A stretch of 64,000 nt of DNA from Agrococcus terreus (GCF_014645235.1 NZ_BMLM01000001.1:186001-250000), one strand, 5' to 3'. Shown: positions 16,992-30,719, counted from the first letter of the stretch. The notes: generated from the sequence alone by a model not told the origin. Translations and numbers: made by a program.

Positions 16992-17963
16992 TCAGCCGCG
17001 CACGTCGACGACCACGCGGCCGCGGATGCTGCTCGCGAGGATCCGCTCGGCCGCGTCGACCGCGCCCTCGAGCCCCACGACCTCCGTCGCCTCGTCGAGC
17101 GCCGCCAGGTCGAGCTTCGCCTCGAGCATCGACCACGCGCGCTCGCGCTGCGCCGCCGGCTGCTCGACCGAGTGCACCCCGTGGAGGGTGATGCCGCGCA
17201 GGATGAACGGCAGCACCGTCGCCGGCAGCTCCGCGCCCGCCGTGAGGCCGCACGCGGTCGCGTGGCCGCCCGGCCGCAGCTGCGCGAGCGCGTTGGCGAG
17301 GATCGTGCCGCCCACGGCGTCGGCCACGGCATCCCACCGCGCCGACTGCAGCGGCCGCCCGGCCTCGCCGAGGCTCGAGCGGGGCTCGACCGCGACCGCG
17401 CCGAGCGAGCGCAGCCACGGCTCGAGCTGCTCGACCCGGCCCGTGAGCGCCGTCACCTCGGCGCCGGCGCGCGCGAGCAGCTGCACGGCGATCGAGCCGA
17501 CCCCGCCGCCCGCGCCGGTGACGAGGATGTCGGCGCCGTCGAGGCGCATCCCCGCGTCCTGCAGCGCGAGCACGCCGAGCGCGGCCGTGTAGCCGGCGGT
17601 GCCGACCGCGGCGGCCTGCACGTCGGTGAGGCCGGCGGGGATGCGCGTGAGCATGTGCGGCTCGACGCGGGCGCGCTCGGCGAGGCCGCCGTGGCGCGAC
17701 TCCCCGAGGCCCCAGCCGTTCACGAGCACGCGCTCGCCCGCCGACCAGCCCGCCGCATCCTCGGCGACCGTGCCGACGAGATCGATGCCCGGCACCTTCG
17801 GCCAGTCGCGGATGACGCCCGGGCGGCCGCCGATCGCGAGCCCGTCCTTGTAGTTGATCGACGAGTGCGTCACGTCGACGAGCACGGCGCCGTCGAGCGC
17901 GGATTCGTCGAGGTCGGTCACGCCGGTCGTCGCGGCGTCCCCGGTGGCCAGCAGCGCGCGCAT
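16992..17963 (-). CDS. MDR-family NADPH oxidoreductase (acrylyl-CoA reductase/YhdH-like)
   Basis: 323-aa medium-chain dehydrogenase/reductase without the zinc-binding cysteines. SSINYKDGLAI near 36, VPGIDLVGTV near 58 and the NADP-binding GAGGGVGSIAVQLLA near 150 place it in the AcuI/YhdH group that reduces acrylyl-CoA or similar activated alkenes. GAGGAGG precedes the ATG. The GNAT gene lies 38 bp upstream on the same strand, so the two may be co-transcribed. Confidence 0.87.
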   Translation of the reverse strand: MRALLATGDAATTGVTDLDESALDGAVLVDVTHSSINYKDGLAIGGRPGVIRDWPKVPGIDLVGTVAEDAAGWSAGERVLVNGWGLGESRHGGLAERARVEPHMLTRIPAGLTDVQAAAVGTAGYTAALGVLALQDAGMRLDGADILVTGAGGGVGSIAVQLLARAGAEVTALTGRVEQLEPWLRSLGAVAVEPRSSLGEAGRPLQSARWDAVADAVGGTILANALAQLRPGGHATACGLTAGAELPATVLPFILRGITLHGVHSVEQPAAQRERAWSMLEAKLDLAALDEATEVVGLEGAVDAAERILASSIRGRVVVDVRG

Positions 17964-18001
17964 CACGCCTCCTCTCGCGCCGTCGACGTCGACGGCCTCG
18001 G

Positions 18002-18517
18002 TCAGCTCCTCGTGGGCAGGTGGACGGAGAGCTCGTAGCGCTCGCGCGGCTCGCCGTCGTCGACGCGCTCGCCCGCGAGGCCGAGGCGCCGGTAGAAGTC
18101 GGCCGCGACGTCGAGCGACTGCCACTCGAGCACGCGGATGCGGGTGTGCTGCTCCGCCCAGTCGCGGATCGCGGCGAACAGCGCCGTGCCGGCGCCGCGG
18201 CCGCGGGCGGCCGGCGAGACCCACAGGTCGTGCATGCGGGCGATCGACCAGTCGCGGTGCGGGGCGGGTCCGTAGTCCTGCGCGGCCGCGTAGCCGATCA
18301 CGGCGCCGTCGGCCTCCGCGACGACGATCCGGTGCCCGGGGTGCTCGACGAGCGACTCGAGGCGCTCGCGGTAGCGGTCGACCTTCTCGTCGGGCTCGTC
18401 GGCGCCGCGGTGCTCGGCGAGCAGCGGCAGCAGGGCGCGGGCGTCGTCGACGTTCGCCTGCCGCACGACGATGCCGGAGGGGGCGCTGCCGCCCCCGTGG
18501 ATGTCGCCGTCGCCCAT
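18002..18517 (-). CDS. GNAT-family N-acetyltransferase
   Basis: 171-aa acetyltransferase. The acetyl-CoA loop is seen in LWVSPAARGRGAGTALFAAI near 98-117; DVAADFYRRLGLAG near the end is the usual last helix and strand. The acceptor is unknown. The N-terminal 15 residues (MGDGDIHGGGSAPSG) are not part of the fold. A leaderless promoter signature supports the ATG. Confidence 0.85.
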   Translation of the reverse strand: MGDGDIHGGGSAPSGIVVRQANVDDARALLPLLAEHRGADEPDEKVDRYRERLESLVEHPGHRIVVAEADGAVIGYAAAQDYGPAPHRDWSIARMHDLWVSPAARGRGAGTALFAAIRDWAEQHTRIRVLEWQSLDVAADFYRRLGLAGERVDDGEPRERYELSVHLPTRS

Positions 18518-18523
18518 GCGGCC

Positions 18524-18529
18524 AGGGTA
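18524..18529 (-). promoter_or_regulatory. Leaderless -10 (TACCCT) for the GNAT gene
   Basis: Read on the minus strand, TACCCT stands 6 nt before ATG 18517 and no ribosome binding site is present. Confidence 0.5.
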
Positions 18530-18565
18530 GCGGCGCGCGCTCCCGGTGCGCCGAGCGCGGTCGCG

Positions 18566-19465
18566 TCAGCGGCGCGTCGGCGCCTCAGGCAGCGCCGCCG
18601 CCTCGACGAGCGCCGCGTGCTCCGGGCACGCGGGCGCGCAGGCCTCGCAGGTGGTCAGCTGCCGCCGGCACGACAGGTCGGCGCAGTTCGCGACCCGGTT
18701 CGTGCCCGTGCCGCAGCGGTGGCAGGTGCCCATGACCGTCGCGCCGTCGCCGAGGTCGACCGTGCCGCGGCCGTCGAAGACGTACAGCGACCCCTCCCAC
18801 AGCCCCCGGTTGCCGAAGGTCTCGCCGTACCGGACGATGCCGCCCTCCAGCTGGTAGACGTCCTCGAAGCCGCGCGAGCGCATGAGCGACGACAGCACCT
18901 CGCAGCGGATGCCGCCCGTGCAGTAGGTGACGATCGGCGTGCCCTTGAGGTGGTCGTAGACGCCCTCGTCGAGCAGGCGCACGAAGTCCTTCGTGGTGTC
19001 GACGTCCGGCACGATCGCGTCCTTGAAGCGGCCCACCTCCGCCTCGAACCGGTTGCGGCCGTCGAGCATGACCGCATCCGGCCGCTCCTCGAGCAGGCGG
19101 TGCAGCGCGCCCGGGGTCAGGTGCTGGCCGCCGCCGACGACGCCGTCCGCATCCACCTCGAGCTCGTCGGGCGCGCCGAACGAGACGATCTCGTCGCGCG
19201 CCTTGACGCTCAGGCGCGGGAACTCGGCGCCCGTGCCGTTCGACCACTTGACGTCCATGCCGTGGAACGCGGAGTACGAGCGCGTCGCCCGCACGTAGCG
19301 CTTGCACGCGGCCATGTCGCCGCCGAGGGTGCCGTTGATGCCGTGGCGCGAGACGAGGATGCGGCCCGTGAGGCCCAGCGAGTCGCAGAGCGCGTGCTGC
19401 CACAGACGCACCGCCTCGGGGTCGGCGATCGGCGCGAAGCGGTAGAAGAGCAGCACCTTCTGCAT
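18566..19465 (-). CDS. trhO: tRNA uridine(34) hydroxylase TrhO (rhodanese-related)
   Basis: 299-aa YceA/TrhO-family enzyme that hydroxylates U34 of tRNAs on the way to 5-methoxy- or oxyacetic-uridine. An N-terminal acylphosphatase-like domain ([12 protein letters not shown] near 38-49) precedes the rhodanese domain, whose catalytic loop is YCTGGIRCE with C182 and C188. A Cys-rich tail ([21 protein letters not shown]) resembles a zinc-binding module. [18 protein letters not shown] marks the true N-terminus. Confidence 0.9.
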   Translation of the reverse strand: MQKVLLFYRFAPIADPEAVRLWQHALCDSLGLTGRILVSRHGINGTLGGDMAACKRYVRATRSYSAFHGMDVKWSNGTGAEFPRLSVKARDEIVSFGAPDELEVDADGVVGGGQHLTPGALHRLLEERPDAVMLDGRNRFEAEVGRFKDAIVPDVDTTKDFVRLLDEGVYDHLKGTPIVTYCTGGIRCEVLSSLMRSRGFEDVYQLEGGIVRYGETFGNRGLWEGSLYVFDGRGTVDLGDGATVMGTCHRCGTGTNRVANCADLSCRRQLTTCEACAPACPEHAALVEAAALPEAPTRR

Positions 19466-19558
19466 CCCTCCATCGTCCCATCCCGGGCGGCGGCGGGCGT
19501 TGTGGGCCGACGACAGCGCGTGCCCGGCAGGGAGGCGCGCTGCGGCAGGATCGACGCC

Positions 19559-20134
19559 GTGAACATGTGGCTGCAGTGGCTGATGGCGATGACGGTGAAG
19601 AGCACGGGGAAGCCGGCGCTCGCGATCGACGAGGTGGCGCGCACGCCGTTCCGGGTGCTGCCGACCGACATCGACCTCCTCGGCCACATGAACAACGGCC
19701 GCTACCCGTCGTACATGGACCTCGCGCGCGTCGACATGACCGTGCGGACGGGCATGCAGGCGGCGCTCGAGGCCGAGGGCATCTACGCAGTGGTCGGGCA
19801 GTCGTCGATGGTCTACCGCCGCAGCCTCGACCTGTGGCAGCGCTTCGACATCGAGACGGCGGTGCTCGGCGCCGACGAGCGCGCCGTCTACCTCGTGCAG
19901 CGGTTCGTCGTCGACGGCGAGGTGTACGCGCGGGGCGTCGTGCAGGGCCGCTTCATCCAGAAGGGCGTCGGCACGATCCGGGTCGCGCGGCTCGTGGAGG
20001 TGCTGGAGGCCGCCGGCATCGAGGTGCGGCTGCCGGAGCTCGACGAGCGCGTGGCCGACTGGGCGCGCCTCAACGCGCTGCCGCCGACGCGCGCCGCGGC
20101 GCCGTCCGACTGGGCGGGGCGCACGCCGCGCTGA
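19559..20134 (+). CDS. HotDog-fold acyl-CoA thioesterase
   Basis: 191-aa thioesterase of the 4HBT/FatM type. [20 protein letters not shown] near 36-55 holds the HotDog catalytic segment, and [19 protein letters not shown] is the central beta region. It probably hydrolyses acyl-CoA or acyl-ACP. GTG 19559 follows a CAGGA at 8-nt spacing; ATG 19565 is a second candidate. It is divergent from trhO, with 93 bp between them. Confidence 0.83.
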   Translation: MNMWLQWLMAMTVKSTGKPALAIDEVARTPFRVLPTDIDLLGHMNNGRYPSYMDLARVDMTVRTGMQAALEAEGIYAVVGQSSMVYRRSLDLWQRFDIETAVLGADERAVYLVQRFVVDGEVYARGVVQGRFIQKGVGTIRVARLVEVLEAAGIEVRLPELDERVADWARLNALPPTRAAAPSDWAGRTPR

Positions 20135-20145
20135 GGCGGGAGCCG

Positions 20146-20402
20146 CGCCGTATCCGCTCCTGGGCACAGCGCCGAGCGCACATCGCAGCCGGCGGCCTGC
20201 TGGCGTGCTGATCCGGGCGGGAATCGGCGGATCCCCGGAGCATTCGGCCGTCAGCGGCCTCATGGCTGCGATGTGCGCTCATGTGCCCGCTGAGCGCGGA
20301 TTCCTCCGGCCCAGGGCCGGCGCTTCCCCGGAGGAATCGGGCCGCAGCGGAGGGCCAGCTGGATAGTCCACTCGGCGCACCGCTGAGCGCGGAATCCTCC
20401 GG
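20146..20402. repeat. Nested inverted repeats filling the thioesterase/small membrane gene gap
   Basis: A perfect 17-bp inverted pair (20174-20190 and 20264-20280, GAGCGCACATCGCAGCC) encloses ~73 bp. Around it a degenerate ~22-bp unit, best seen as CTGAGCGCGGAATCCTCCGG, occurs at ~20291 and ~20382 on the plus strand and at ~20233 and ~20332 on the minus strand. No ORF is credible here. It resembles a REP-like or small non-autonomous palindromic element. Confidence 0.55.
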
Positions 20403-20414
20403 GCACCCGGCGCC

Positions 20415-20420
20415 TACGCT
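20415..20420 (+). promoter_or_regulatory. Leaderless -10 (TACGCT) for the small membrane gene
   Basis: TACGCT ends 6 nt before ATG 20427. The GGAGG next to the ATG is too close to act as a ribosome binding site. Confidence 0.5.
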
Positions 20421-20426
20421 GGAGGC

Positions 20427-20741
20427 ATGGCCTCCGCTGATCCCGACGTCGAGCGCCGCGTCGCCGTCCTCGGCTGGGTGAGCCTCGGGCTCGCGGTCGC
20501 CGCGCTCGTGCTGCTGTTCGCGCCCCTCCCGGTCGCCGACGAGCAGCTCCTGACCCTCAAGGTGGCCGCGCTGCCGCTCTCCGTCGTCGCGGTCTTCATC
20601 GCGCTGCGCTCCCGCCGGCTCGTCGTCGCGCACGGGGTCGAGCGCGGCTGGCAGCCGGGCCTCGGTGGCATGATCCTCGGCGGCTTCGCGCTCGCGGCAG
20701 CGCTCATCGGGGTCGTCATCCCGATGCTCGCCGCCGGCTGA
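20427..20741 (+). CDS. Small three-helix membrane protein, unknown function
   Basis: 104-aa protein with helices at about 12-32, 43-62 and 80-102, and a basic linker RSRRLVVAHGVERGW between the second and third. No family is recognised with certainty; the layout resembles small DUF4190-like actinobacterial membrane proteins. It converges on the CrtI-like gene with a 6-bp gap. Confidence 0.7.
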   Translation: MASADPDVERRVAVLGWVSLGLAVAALVLLFAPLPVADEQLLTLKVAALPLSVVAVFIALRSRRLVVAHGVERGWQPGLGGMILGGFALAAALIGVVIPMLAAG

Positions 20742-20747
20742 GGCCGC

Positions 20748-22322
20748 TCAGGCCAGCTCGGGCCCCAGCAGCTCGAGCGCCGCGTGGGCGGCGTTGTGGC
20801 CGCCGATGCCCGAGACGGCGCCACCGCGGCGCGCACCGGATCCGGCCATGAGGATGCGCGCGAACGGCGTCTCGACGCCCCACGCCTCCGCCACCGAGGT
20901 GGCCTCCTGCTCGAGCCACGGCCACGACAGGTCGCCGTGGAAGATGTGGCCGCCGGGCATGCCGAGCGCCTGCTCGATGTCGAGCGTCGTGCGCGCCTCG
21001 ATCGCGGGGGCGCCGGAGCCGTCGGCGAGCAGCAGCGGCTCGATGGGCTCGGCGAGCACCGAGTCGAGCGACGCGACGACCGCCTGCAGCAGCTCCGCCC
21101 GCATCCGGTCGTTCGACTCCGCGTCGACGAGCCGGTCGGGCGCGTGGAGGCCGAAGACGGTGAGCGTCTGGGCCCCGGAGGCGCGCAGGTCGTCGCCGAG
21201 GATCGTCGGGTCGGTGAGCGAGTGGCAGTAGATCTCGCACGGCAGCGGATCCGGGATGCGGCCGGACGCCGCCTCGCGGTAGGCGGCGCCGAGGCGTTCG
21301 TAGCCCTCGTTGATGTGGAACGTGCCGCCGAACGCGGCCTCCGGTGCGACGCCCTCGCGCAGGCGCGGCAGCCGCGACAGCAGCATGTTCACCTTGACCT
21401 GGGCGCCCTCGGGGCGCGTCCACCCCTCCGGCCCGTCCTCGCCGAGCAGGCCCGCGAGGACGTGCGGGGCGACGGCCGAGAGCACGAGGTCGAACTGCGC
21501 CGTGAGCTCGGTGCCGAGCGGCACCGGGCCGCGCTCGGCCCACGTCACCTCGCCGTCGGGCGTGACGCGCGTCACCTCGACGTCGGTGAGGATGGTCGCG
21601 CCGGCGTCGCGCGCCGCGCGCTCGAGGCCGCCCGAGACCTGGCCCATGCCGCCGATCGGCACGTCCCAGTCGCCGGTGCCGCCGCCGATCACGTGGTACA
21701 GCAGGCAGCGGTTCTGCTCGAGGCCCGGGTCGTCGAGGGCCGCGAAGGTGCCGATGAGCGCGTCGGTGGCGACGACGCCGCGCACCAGGTCGTGCTGCAC
21801 GGCCGCCTCGATCGCCTCGGCGATCGGCGCGTCGACGATCTCGCCCCACGCCGAGTCGGCGCCCGCCGCGGCCCGCGCGGCCTCCCGCGTGGGCAGGCGG
21901 TCGGTGAGCGTGGGGAAGAGGGATGCGGCGAGCCGCGTCGTGCGGCCGTAGAACGCCGCGAACCCGTCGGCGTCGGCGGCCGCGCCGAGCGCCGCGAACG
22001 ACGCGCGCGTGGCGGCCTCGTCGCCCGCGTCGACGAGCAGCCCGCGGTCGCTGCCCGGCAGCGGCGTGTACGAGGAGTAGCGGCGTCGCGCGAGCCGCAC
22101 GTCGAGGCCGAGGTCGCGGATGATGCGCTCGGGCAGCAGGCTCACGAGGTAGCTGTAGCGCGACAGCCGCGCGTCGAGGCCCGGGAACGCCTCGGCCGAC
22201 ACCGCCGCGCCGCCGGGGTGGTGGAGGCGCTCGAGGACGGTGACCTGGACCCCCGCGCGGGCGAGGTAGGCGGCGGCGGTCAGGCCGTTGTGGCCCCCGC
22301 CGACGATGGCGACGCTCGGCAT
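20748..22322 (-). CDS. CrtI/phytoene-desaturase-like FAD oxidoreductase
   Basis: 524-aa flavoprotein. The N-terminal dinucleotide fold VAIVGGGHNGLTAAAYLARAG and the following HHPGGAAVSAEAFPG are those of the phytoene dehydrogenase/amine oxidase superfamily; the C-terminal GSGARRGGAVSGIGGHNAA is the second FAD contact. No other carotenoid genes are nearby, so it more likely belongs to the broad NDP/FAD group of unknown substrate. GAGGAG precedes ATG 22322. It is divergent from putA across 125 bp. Confidence 0.85.
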   Translation of the reverse strand: MPSVAIVGGGHNGLTAAAYLARAGVQVTVLERLHHPGGAAVSAEAFPGLDARLSRYSYLVSLLPERIIRDLGLDVRLARRRYSSYTPLPGSDRGLLVDAGDEAATRASFAALGAAADADGFAAFYGRTTRLAASLFPTLTDRLPTREAARAAAGADSAWGEIVDAPIAEAIEAAVQHDLVRGVVATDALIGTFAALDDPGLEQNRCLLYHVIGGGTGDWDVPIGGMGQVSGGLERAARDAGATILTDVEVTRVTPDGEVTWAERGPVPLGTELTAQFDLVLSAVAPHVLAGLLGEDGPEGWTRPEGAQVKVNMLLSRLPRLREGVAPEAAFGGTFHINEGYERLGAAYREAASGRIPDPLPCEIYCHSLTDPTILGDDLRASGAQTLTVFGLHAPDRLVDAESNDRMRAELLQAVVASLDSVLAEPIEPLLLADGSGAPAIEARTTLDIEQALGMPGGHIFHGDLSWPWLEQEATSVAEAWGVETPFARILMAGSGARRGGAVSGIGGHNAAHAALELLGPELA

Positions 22323-22434
22323 GCTCTTGCTCCTCACTGCGCTGGCGCGGTCGGCCCGTTGCGCGGTGGCGCAAGAGTCGTGCGCAGGAGGCCTCCCGGA
22401 CGCTCGACCGGCAGGGCCGCTCTGCCCGCACGCA

Positions 22435-22440
22435 TACGAT
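22435..22440 (+). promoter_or_regulatory. Leaderless -10 (TACGAT) for putA
   Basis: TACGAT lies 7 nt before ATG 22448. It backs the very upstream putA start and hence the long N-terminal extension. Confidence 0.55.
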
Positions 22441-22447
22441 ATGCGGC

Positions 22448-26962
<4,515 letters not shown>

Positions 26963-27025
26963 GCGCGGCCGCTGCCTGATCCCGCCGTGCGCGCGGGGTC
27001 AGGCGGCGGTGCTTGACTGATCCGC

Positions 27026-28018
27026 ATGCGGTACGGATACAAGGCCAGCGCCGAGCAGTTCTCGCCCGCCGAGCTCCTCGACCTCGTCGTCCTCGCGGAG
27101 CAGGTCGGCCTCGACTCCGCCTTCATCTCCGATCACCTGCAGCCGTGGCGGCACGAGGGCGGGCACGCGCCGAACGCGGTCGCGTGGCTCGGCATGGCGC
27201 TCGAGCGCACCGAGTCGATCATGCTCGGCACCTCGGTGCTGACGCCGACCCTCCGCTACCACCCGGCGGTCGTCGCGCAGCAGCTCGCGACGCTCGGGCA
27301 GGTGCACCCGGGCCGCCTCATCCTCGGCGTCGGGACGGGGGAGTCGCTCAACGAGCAGGCGATCGGCGTCGAGTTCCCCGACCTGAAGGAGCGCTTCGCC
27401 CGACTGCGCGAGGCCGTGCGGGTGCTGCGGCGCCTGTGGACGGACGAGCGGGTCGACTTCGACGGCGACTTCTACGACCTGCACGGCGCGACGATCTACG
27501 ACCGGCCGGAGCAGCCCATCCCGATCTACGTCGCCGGCGGCGGGCCCGCGACCACGCGGTACGCGGCGCGCTTCGCCGACGGCCACATCTGCACCTCGGG
27601 CAAGGGCGACGACTACTACCGCGACACGATCGTCGCCTCCCTCGAGGAGGGCCTCGAGCAGCAGGGGCGCGACTCGGCCGACGTCGACCGGATGATCGAG
27701 ATCAAGGTGTCGTACGACCGGGATCCGGAGGCGGCGCTCGAGGCGACGCGGTTCTGGGCGGCGCTCTCGCTCACGCAGGAGCAGAAGCACTCGGTGCACG
27801 ACCCGATCGAGATGCAGCGCCTCGCCGACGAGCTGCCGATCGAGCAGGTGGCGAAGCGCTGGATCGTCGGCTCGGATGCGCAGGAGGTCGCCGACGCGAT
27901 CCGCCACTACGTCGACCTGGGCTTCACGCACCTCGTCTTCCACGGCCCCGGCCACGACCAGCGGCGCTTCCTCACGCAGTTCGCCGAGGACGTCCTCCCG
28001 CTGCTCCCGGCCCGCTGA
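27026..28018 (+). CDS. fgd: F420-dependent glucose-6-phosphate dehydrogenase
   Basis: 330-aa LLM-family enzyme that oxidises glucose 6-phosphate and reduces coenzyme F420. [59 protein letters not shown]-like and [12 protein letters not shown] match mycobacterial Fgd1 closely along the whole length. This implies that the organism makes F420. It follows putA by 63 bp, but with no strong ribosome binding site, and is probably independent. Confidence 0.92.
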   Translation: MRYGYKASAEQFSPAELLDLVVLAEQVGLDSAFISDHLQPWRHEGGHAPNAVAWLGMALERTESIMLGTSVLTPTLRYHPAVVAQQLATLGQVHPGRLILGVGTGESLNEQAIGVEFPDLKERFARLREAVRVLRRLWTDERVDFDGDFYDLHGATIYDRPEQPIPIYVAGGGPATTRYAARFADGHICTSGKGDDYYRDTIVASLEEGLEQQGRDSADVDRMIEIKVSYDRDPEAALEATRFWAALSLTQEQKHSVHDPIEMQRLADELPIEQVAKRWIVGSDAQEVADAIRHYVDLGFTHLVFHGPGHDQRRFLTQFAEDVLPLLPAR

Positions 28019-28068
28019 CGCGCGTCGCGGCCCCTCCACCTGGCCGGGCGCACGCTTCCCGTCGCCCA

Positions 28069-28201
28069 GGGGCCACGTCCTGCTGCTGATCGGTCGCTCC
28101 CTGCGACGAGTGGTCGCGTCGTGCTGGGAGTGGTCACCTCCTGCAGCAGGACGTGACCGCTGATCGCGCGGATCGACCAGTCACGAGCAAGCAGTGACCA
28201 C
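28069..28201. repeat. 20-bp-period GTGGYCRC array, copy 1
   Basis: In the 257-bp gap between convergent genes, GTGGTCGC (28110) and GTGGTCAC (28130) lie exactly 20 bp apart. Weaker copies fall at ~28069 and ~28090, and inverted copies follow, ending with GTGACCAC at 28194. Linkers contain CTGC/GCAG pieces. The same design recurs at 52.67-52.80 kb. Confidence 0.6.
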
Positions 28202-28218
28202 TGGGCATGAGAGACACG

Positions 28219-28255
28219 GCGACGGGGCCGAGGCGCGCTGCCTCAGCCCCGTCGC
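28219..28255. terminator. Bidirectional terminator between fgd and the ABC exporter
   Basis: 16-nt arms (28219-28234 and 28240-28255) pair with one mismatch around a 5-nt loop, 21 bp beyond the ABC permease stop on the minus strand. It can serve both convergent units. Confidence 0.7.
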
Positions 28256-28275
28256 ACCCAGGATCCGGATGCGAG

Positions 28276-29583
28276 CTACGCCGGCGCCCGCTCCGTCGCC
28301 ACGCGCCGCACGAGCGGCAGCGCGCTCGCCGTCGCGCCGAGCACCGCCACGACCGACAGCGCCGAGATGAGCGCCCACGTGCCGATCGACTGCGGCGACT
28401 GCACCCACAGCAGGAAGCTCGGGATGATCAGCAGCAGCGCCACGCCGGCCGCGCCGCCCACGGCCACGAGCAGCGGCAGCGTCACCTGGCGCACGATCGC
28501 GGCGCGCATCGTCGGCAGCTCCACGCCCATCCGGTGCATCGCCTGGTGCTCGCGGCGCTGGTCGAGCACCTTGGCCGACTGCGCGATGCCCGCGAGCACG
28601 GCGCCGAGCACGCCGGCGATCGCGATGGTGAGCGCGGCGCCCGTGGCCATGTCGATCGACATCTGGTCGACGCCGCCGCTCATCGCGGGCGCGAGGCTCG
28701 CGAAGCCGCCCGCCATGACGGCGACCGCCATGGCGCCGACCACGTTGAAGGCGCCCCGCGGGTCGTCGACGACGCGACGGGCCGCGAGCAGCGTCGCGGG
28801 GGAGCGGGCACCCTTCGCCACGAGCCACGCGACGCCCTGGATGACGAGCGGGCCGAGGAGCGAGTACGAGAGCACGAGGATCGAGATGAGCGCGATCGAG
28901 ACGCCCATCGCCACGTCGATGACGCCCATGCCCACGATGAGCACGTACGCGGCCACCGGCACGGCGAACGCGGCGATCCGCCACAGCGAGAGCCGCCTTG
29001 GCCGCACCCGCTGCGCGACGCCGAGCGGCGTCACGTGCACGCGCCGCAGCGACGCGAGCGCGGCGCCGAGCGCGATGAGCACGACCGCGCCGATCGCGGC
29101 CAGCCACACCCAGGCGGGTGGCAGCAGCTCAGCGGTGGTGAACGGGAGGCCCTGGAACTCGATGCGGGCGATGCCCGGGGTCACGGCGAGGGCGAGCAGC
29201 GCGCCGACGAGGCCGCCGACGAGCGCCTGCGAGACCGCGTCGAGCAGCGCCATCGCGCTCACCTGGCCTCGCGTCGCGCCGGCGAGGCGCAGCGCGGCGA
29301 GGCGGTCGTCCCGACGGGCGATCGCGAGCCGCACGGCGGCCTGCGCGAGCGTCCACACCGCCGGCAGCAGCAGCGCCGCCGCGACGAACGAGAGCATGAG
29401 CACGAAGGATCCGGTGGCCTCGTCGACCGCGCCGGTCTCGTAGCGCAGGCGGAAGGCGTTGACGCCGCCGAGCACCGCGAGCAGCGCGGCGGTGGCGAAG
29501 GCGAACGCGACGGCGCTGAGCATGTCGGTCGCGCGGGGGCCGGTGGCGCGGCCGAGCCGCGCCCAGAGGCGCAGGGCGGTCAT
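28276..29583 (-). CDS. FtsX/MacB-type ABC exporter permease
   Basis: 435-aa permease with about ten membrane segments arranged as two FtsX-like blocks. RRDDRLAALRLAGATRGQVS near 90-110 and RREHQAMHRMGVELPTMRAA near 340 are the cytoplasmic coupling helices of this family. It is translationally coupled to its ATPase (ATGA). Such pairs export peptides or antibiotics, or transmit envelope signals. The usual adjacent two-component system is absent, so the substrate is open. Confidence 0.87.
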   Translation of the reverse strand: MTALRLWARLGRATGPRATDMLSAVAFAFATAALLAVLGGVNAFRLRYETGAVDEATGSFVLMLSFVAAALLLPAVWTLAQAAVRLAIARRDDRLAALRLAGATRGQVSAMALLDAVSQALVGGLVGALLALAVTPGIARIEFQGLPFTTAELLPPAWVWLAAIGAVVLIALGAALASLRRVHVTPLGVAQRVRPRRLSLWRIAAFAVPVAAYVLIVGMGVIDVAMGVSIALISILVLSYSLLGPLVIQGVAWLVAKGARSPATLLAARRVVDDPRGAFNVVGAMAVAVMAGGFASLAPAMSGGVDQMSIDMATGAALTIAIAGVLGAVLAGIAQSAKVLDQRREHQAMHRMGVELPTMRAAIVRQVTLPLLVAVGGAAGVALLLIIPSFLLWVQSPQSIGTWALISALSVVAVLGATASALPLVRRVATERAPA

Positions 29584-30719
29584 CGGGCGCCGCCCTGCTG
29601 CCAGGCCTGCTGGCCCTGCTGCCCGTGCTGGGCCTGGTGCCAGGCGGCCGGGACGGATGCGGGGTGCGGCGCCGACGCTGCCGGGTTCGGCACGTGGGCG
29701 GTGCGGCCCGTCCAGTCCTGCGGCACCTCGGCGGGGTGCGCGGGCACGCCCTGGAGCGTGACGCCGGCGCGCGTGGCGCCGTACGAGGGCGCGGGGTAGG
29801 GCTCTGGCTGCGCGGCCGGGCCGGATGCGGGGTGGTCGGACGCGGGATGGGCGGCGGCGCGGTGGGAGGCGGCGTGCGCGGCGGGGTGCGTCGGGGCGAC
29901 GTGCGGCACGGGCGGCTGCGGGAGGTGCGCCGTCTGCGCCGTGTGCGCGACCTGCGCCGGACCAGCGACGGCTGCCGCATCCGCGGCCCCGGCATCCCGG
30001 GCACCCGCATCCGTCCGCTCGTCGCCGACGATCCGGCCGTCCTGCAGGCGCACGATGCGCGAGCACGCGGCCGCGACCTCCGGGTCGTGCGTGACGACGA
30101 CGAGCGATGCGCCGTGGCCGAGCGTCGCGCCGATGAGGAGGCTCATGACGGCCGTGCCCGTGGCGCTGTCGAGGGCGCCGGTGGGCTCGTCGGCGAAGAC
30201 GATGCCGGGGCTGCCGACGAGGGCGCGGGCGATCGCGACGCGCTGCGCCTGGCCGCCCGAGAGCTCGCCGGGGCGGCGCGACTCCATGCCGCCGAGGCCG
30301 AGGCGCACGAGCAGCTCGGCGGCCTGCGCCTCGGCGCGGCCGCGCGACTGCCCGGCGAGCAGCAGCGGCAGGGCCACGTTCTCGACGGCGGGCAGCTCGG
30401 GCAGCAGCTGGCCCGACTGGAAGACGAAGCCGAAGTCGCTGCGGCGGAGGCGCGTGCGCTCGCCGTCGCGCATCGTGGCGAGGTCGCGGCCGCGCCAGGC
30501 GACGCGGCCGTCGACGGGGGCGACGATGCCGGCGAGCACGTGGAGGAGGGTCGACTTGCCCGAGCCCGACGGGCCCATGATGGCGACGGCCTCGGGGCCC
30601 TCGGCGCCGATCGTGAGCGAGACGCCGTCGAGCACCCAGGGGTGGGTGCCGGGGTCGCCGTAGGCGTGCGCGACGGCGGTGGCGTCCATGCGGTTCGCGG
30701 AGGTCTGGGTGGTGTGCAT
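29580..30719 (-). CDS. MacB-type ABC exporter ATPase with long His/Pro/Ala tail
   Basis: 379-aa ATPase. Walker A GPSGSGKST near 49, Q-loop VFQSGQLLPELPAVENV, signature LSGGQAQRVAIARAL near 154 and Walker B IVFADEPTGALD near 174 form a complete LolD/MacB-type domain ending near 232. About 145 further residues are low-complexity Ala/Pro/His/Gln with many single histidines (HPAAHAASHRAAAHPASDHP) and a QQGQQAWQQ end. Family members normally stop near 230-250 aa. The tail is unusual and of unknown function. Confidence 0.88.
   Translation of the reverse strand: MHTTQTSANRMDATAVAHAYGDPGTHPWVLDGVSLTIGAEGPEAVAIMGPSGSGKSTLLHVLAGIVAPVDGRVAWRGRDLATMRDGERTRLRRSDFGFVFQSGQLLPELPAVENVALPLLLAGQSRGRAEAQAAELLVRLGLGGMESRRPGELSGGQAQRVAIARALVGSPGIVFADEPTGALDSATGTAVMSLLIGATLGHGASLVVVTHDPEVAAACSRIVRLQDGRIVGDERTDAGARDAGAADAAAVAGPAQVAHTAQTAHLPQPPVPHVAPTHPAAHAASHRAAAHPASDHPASGPAAQPEPYPAPSYGATRAGVTLQGVPAHPAEVPQDWTGRTAHVPNPAASAPHPASVPAAWHQAQHGQQGQQAWQQGGAR

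Noticed and set aside
20748-22322. The CrtI-like gene as part of a carotenoid cluster
   Set aside because: No phytoene synthase, cyclase or prenyltransferase gene is near; similarity is to the broad FAD oxidoreductase family only.
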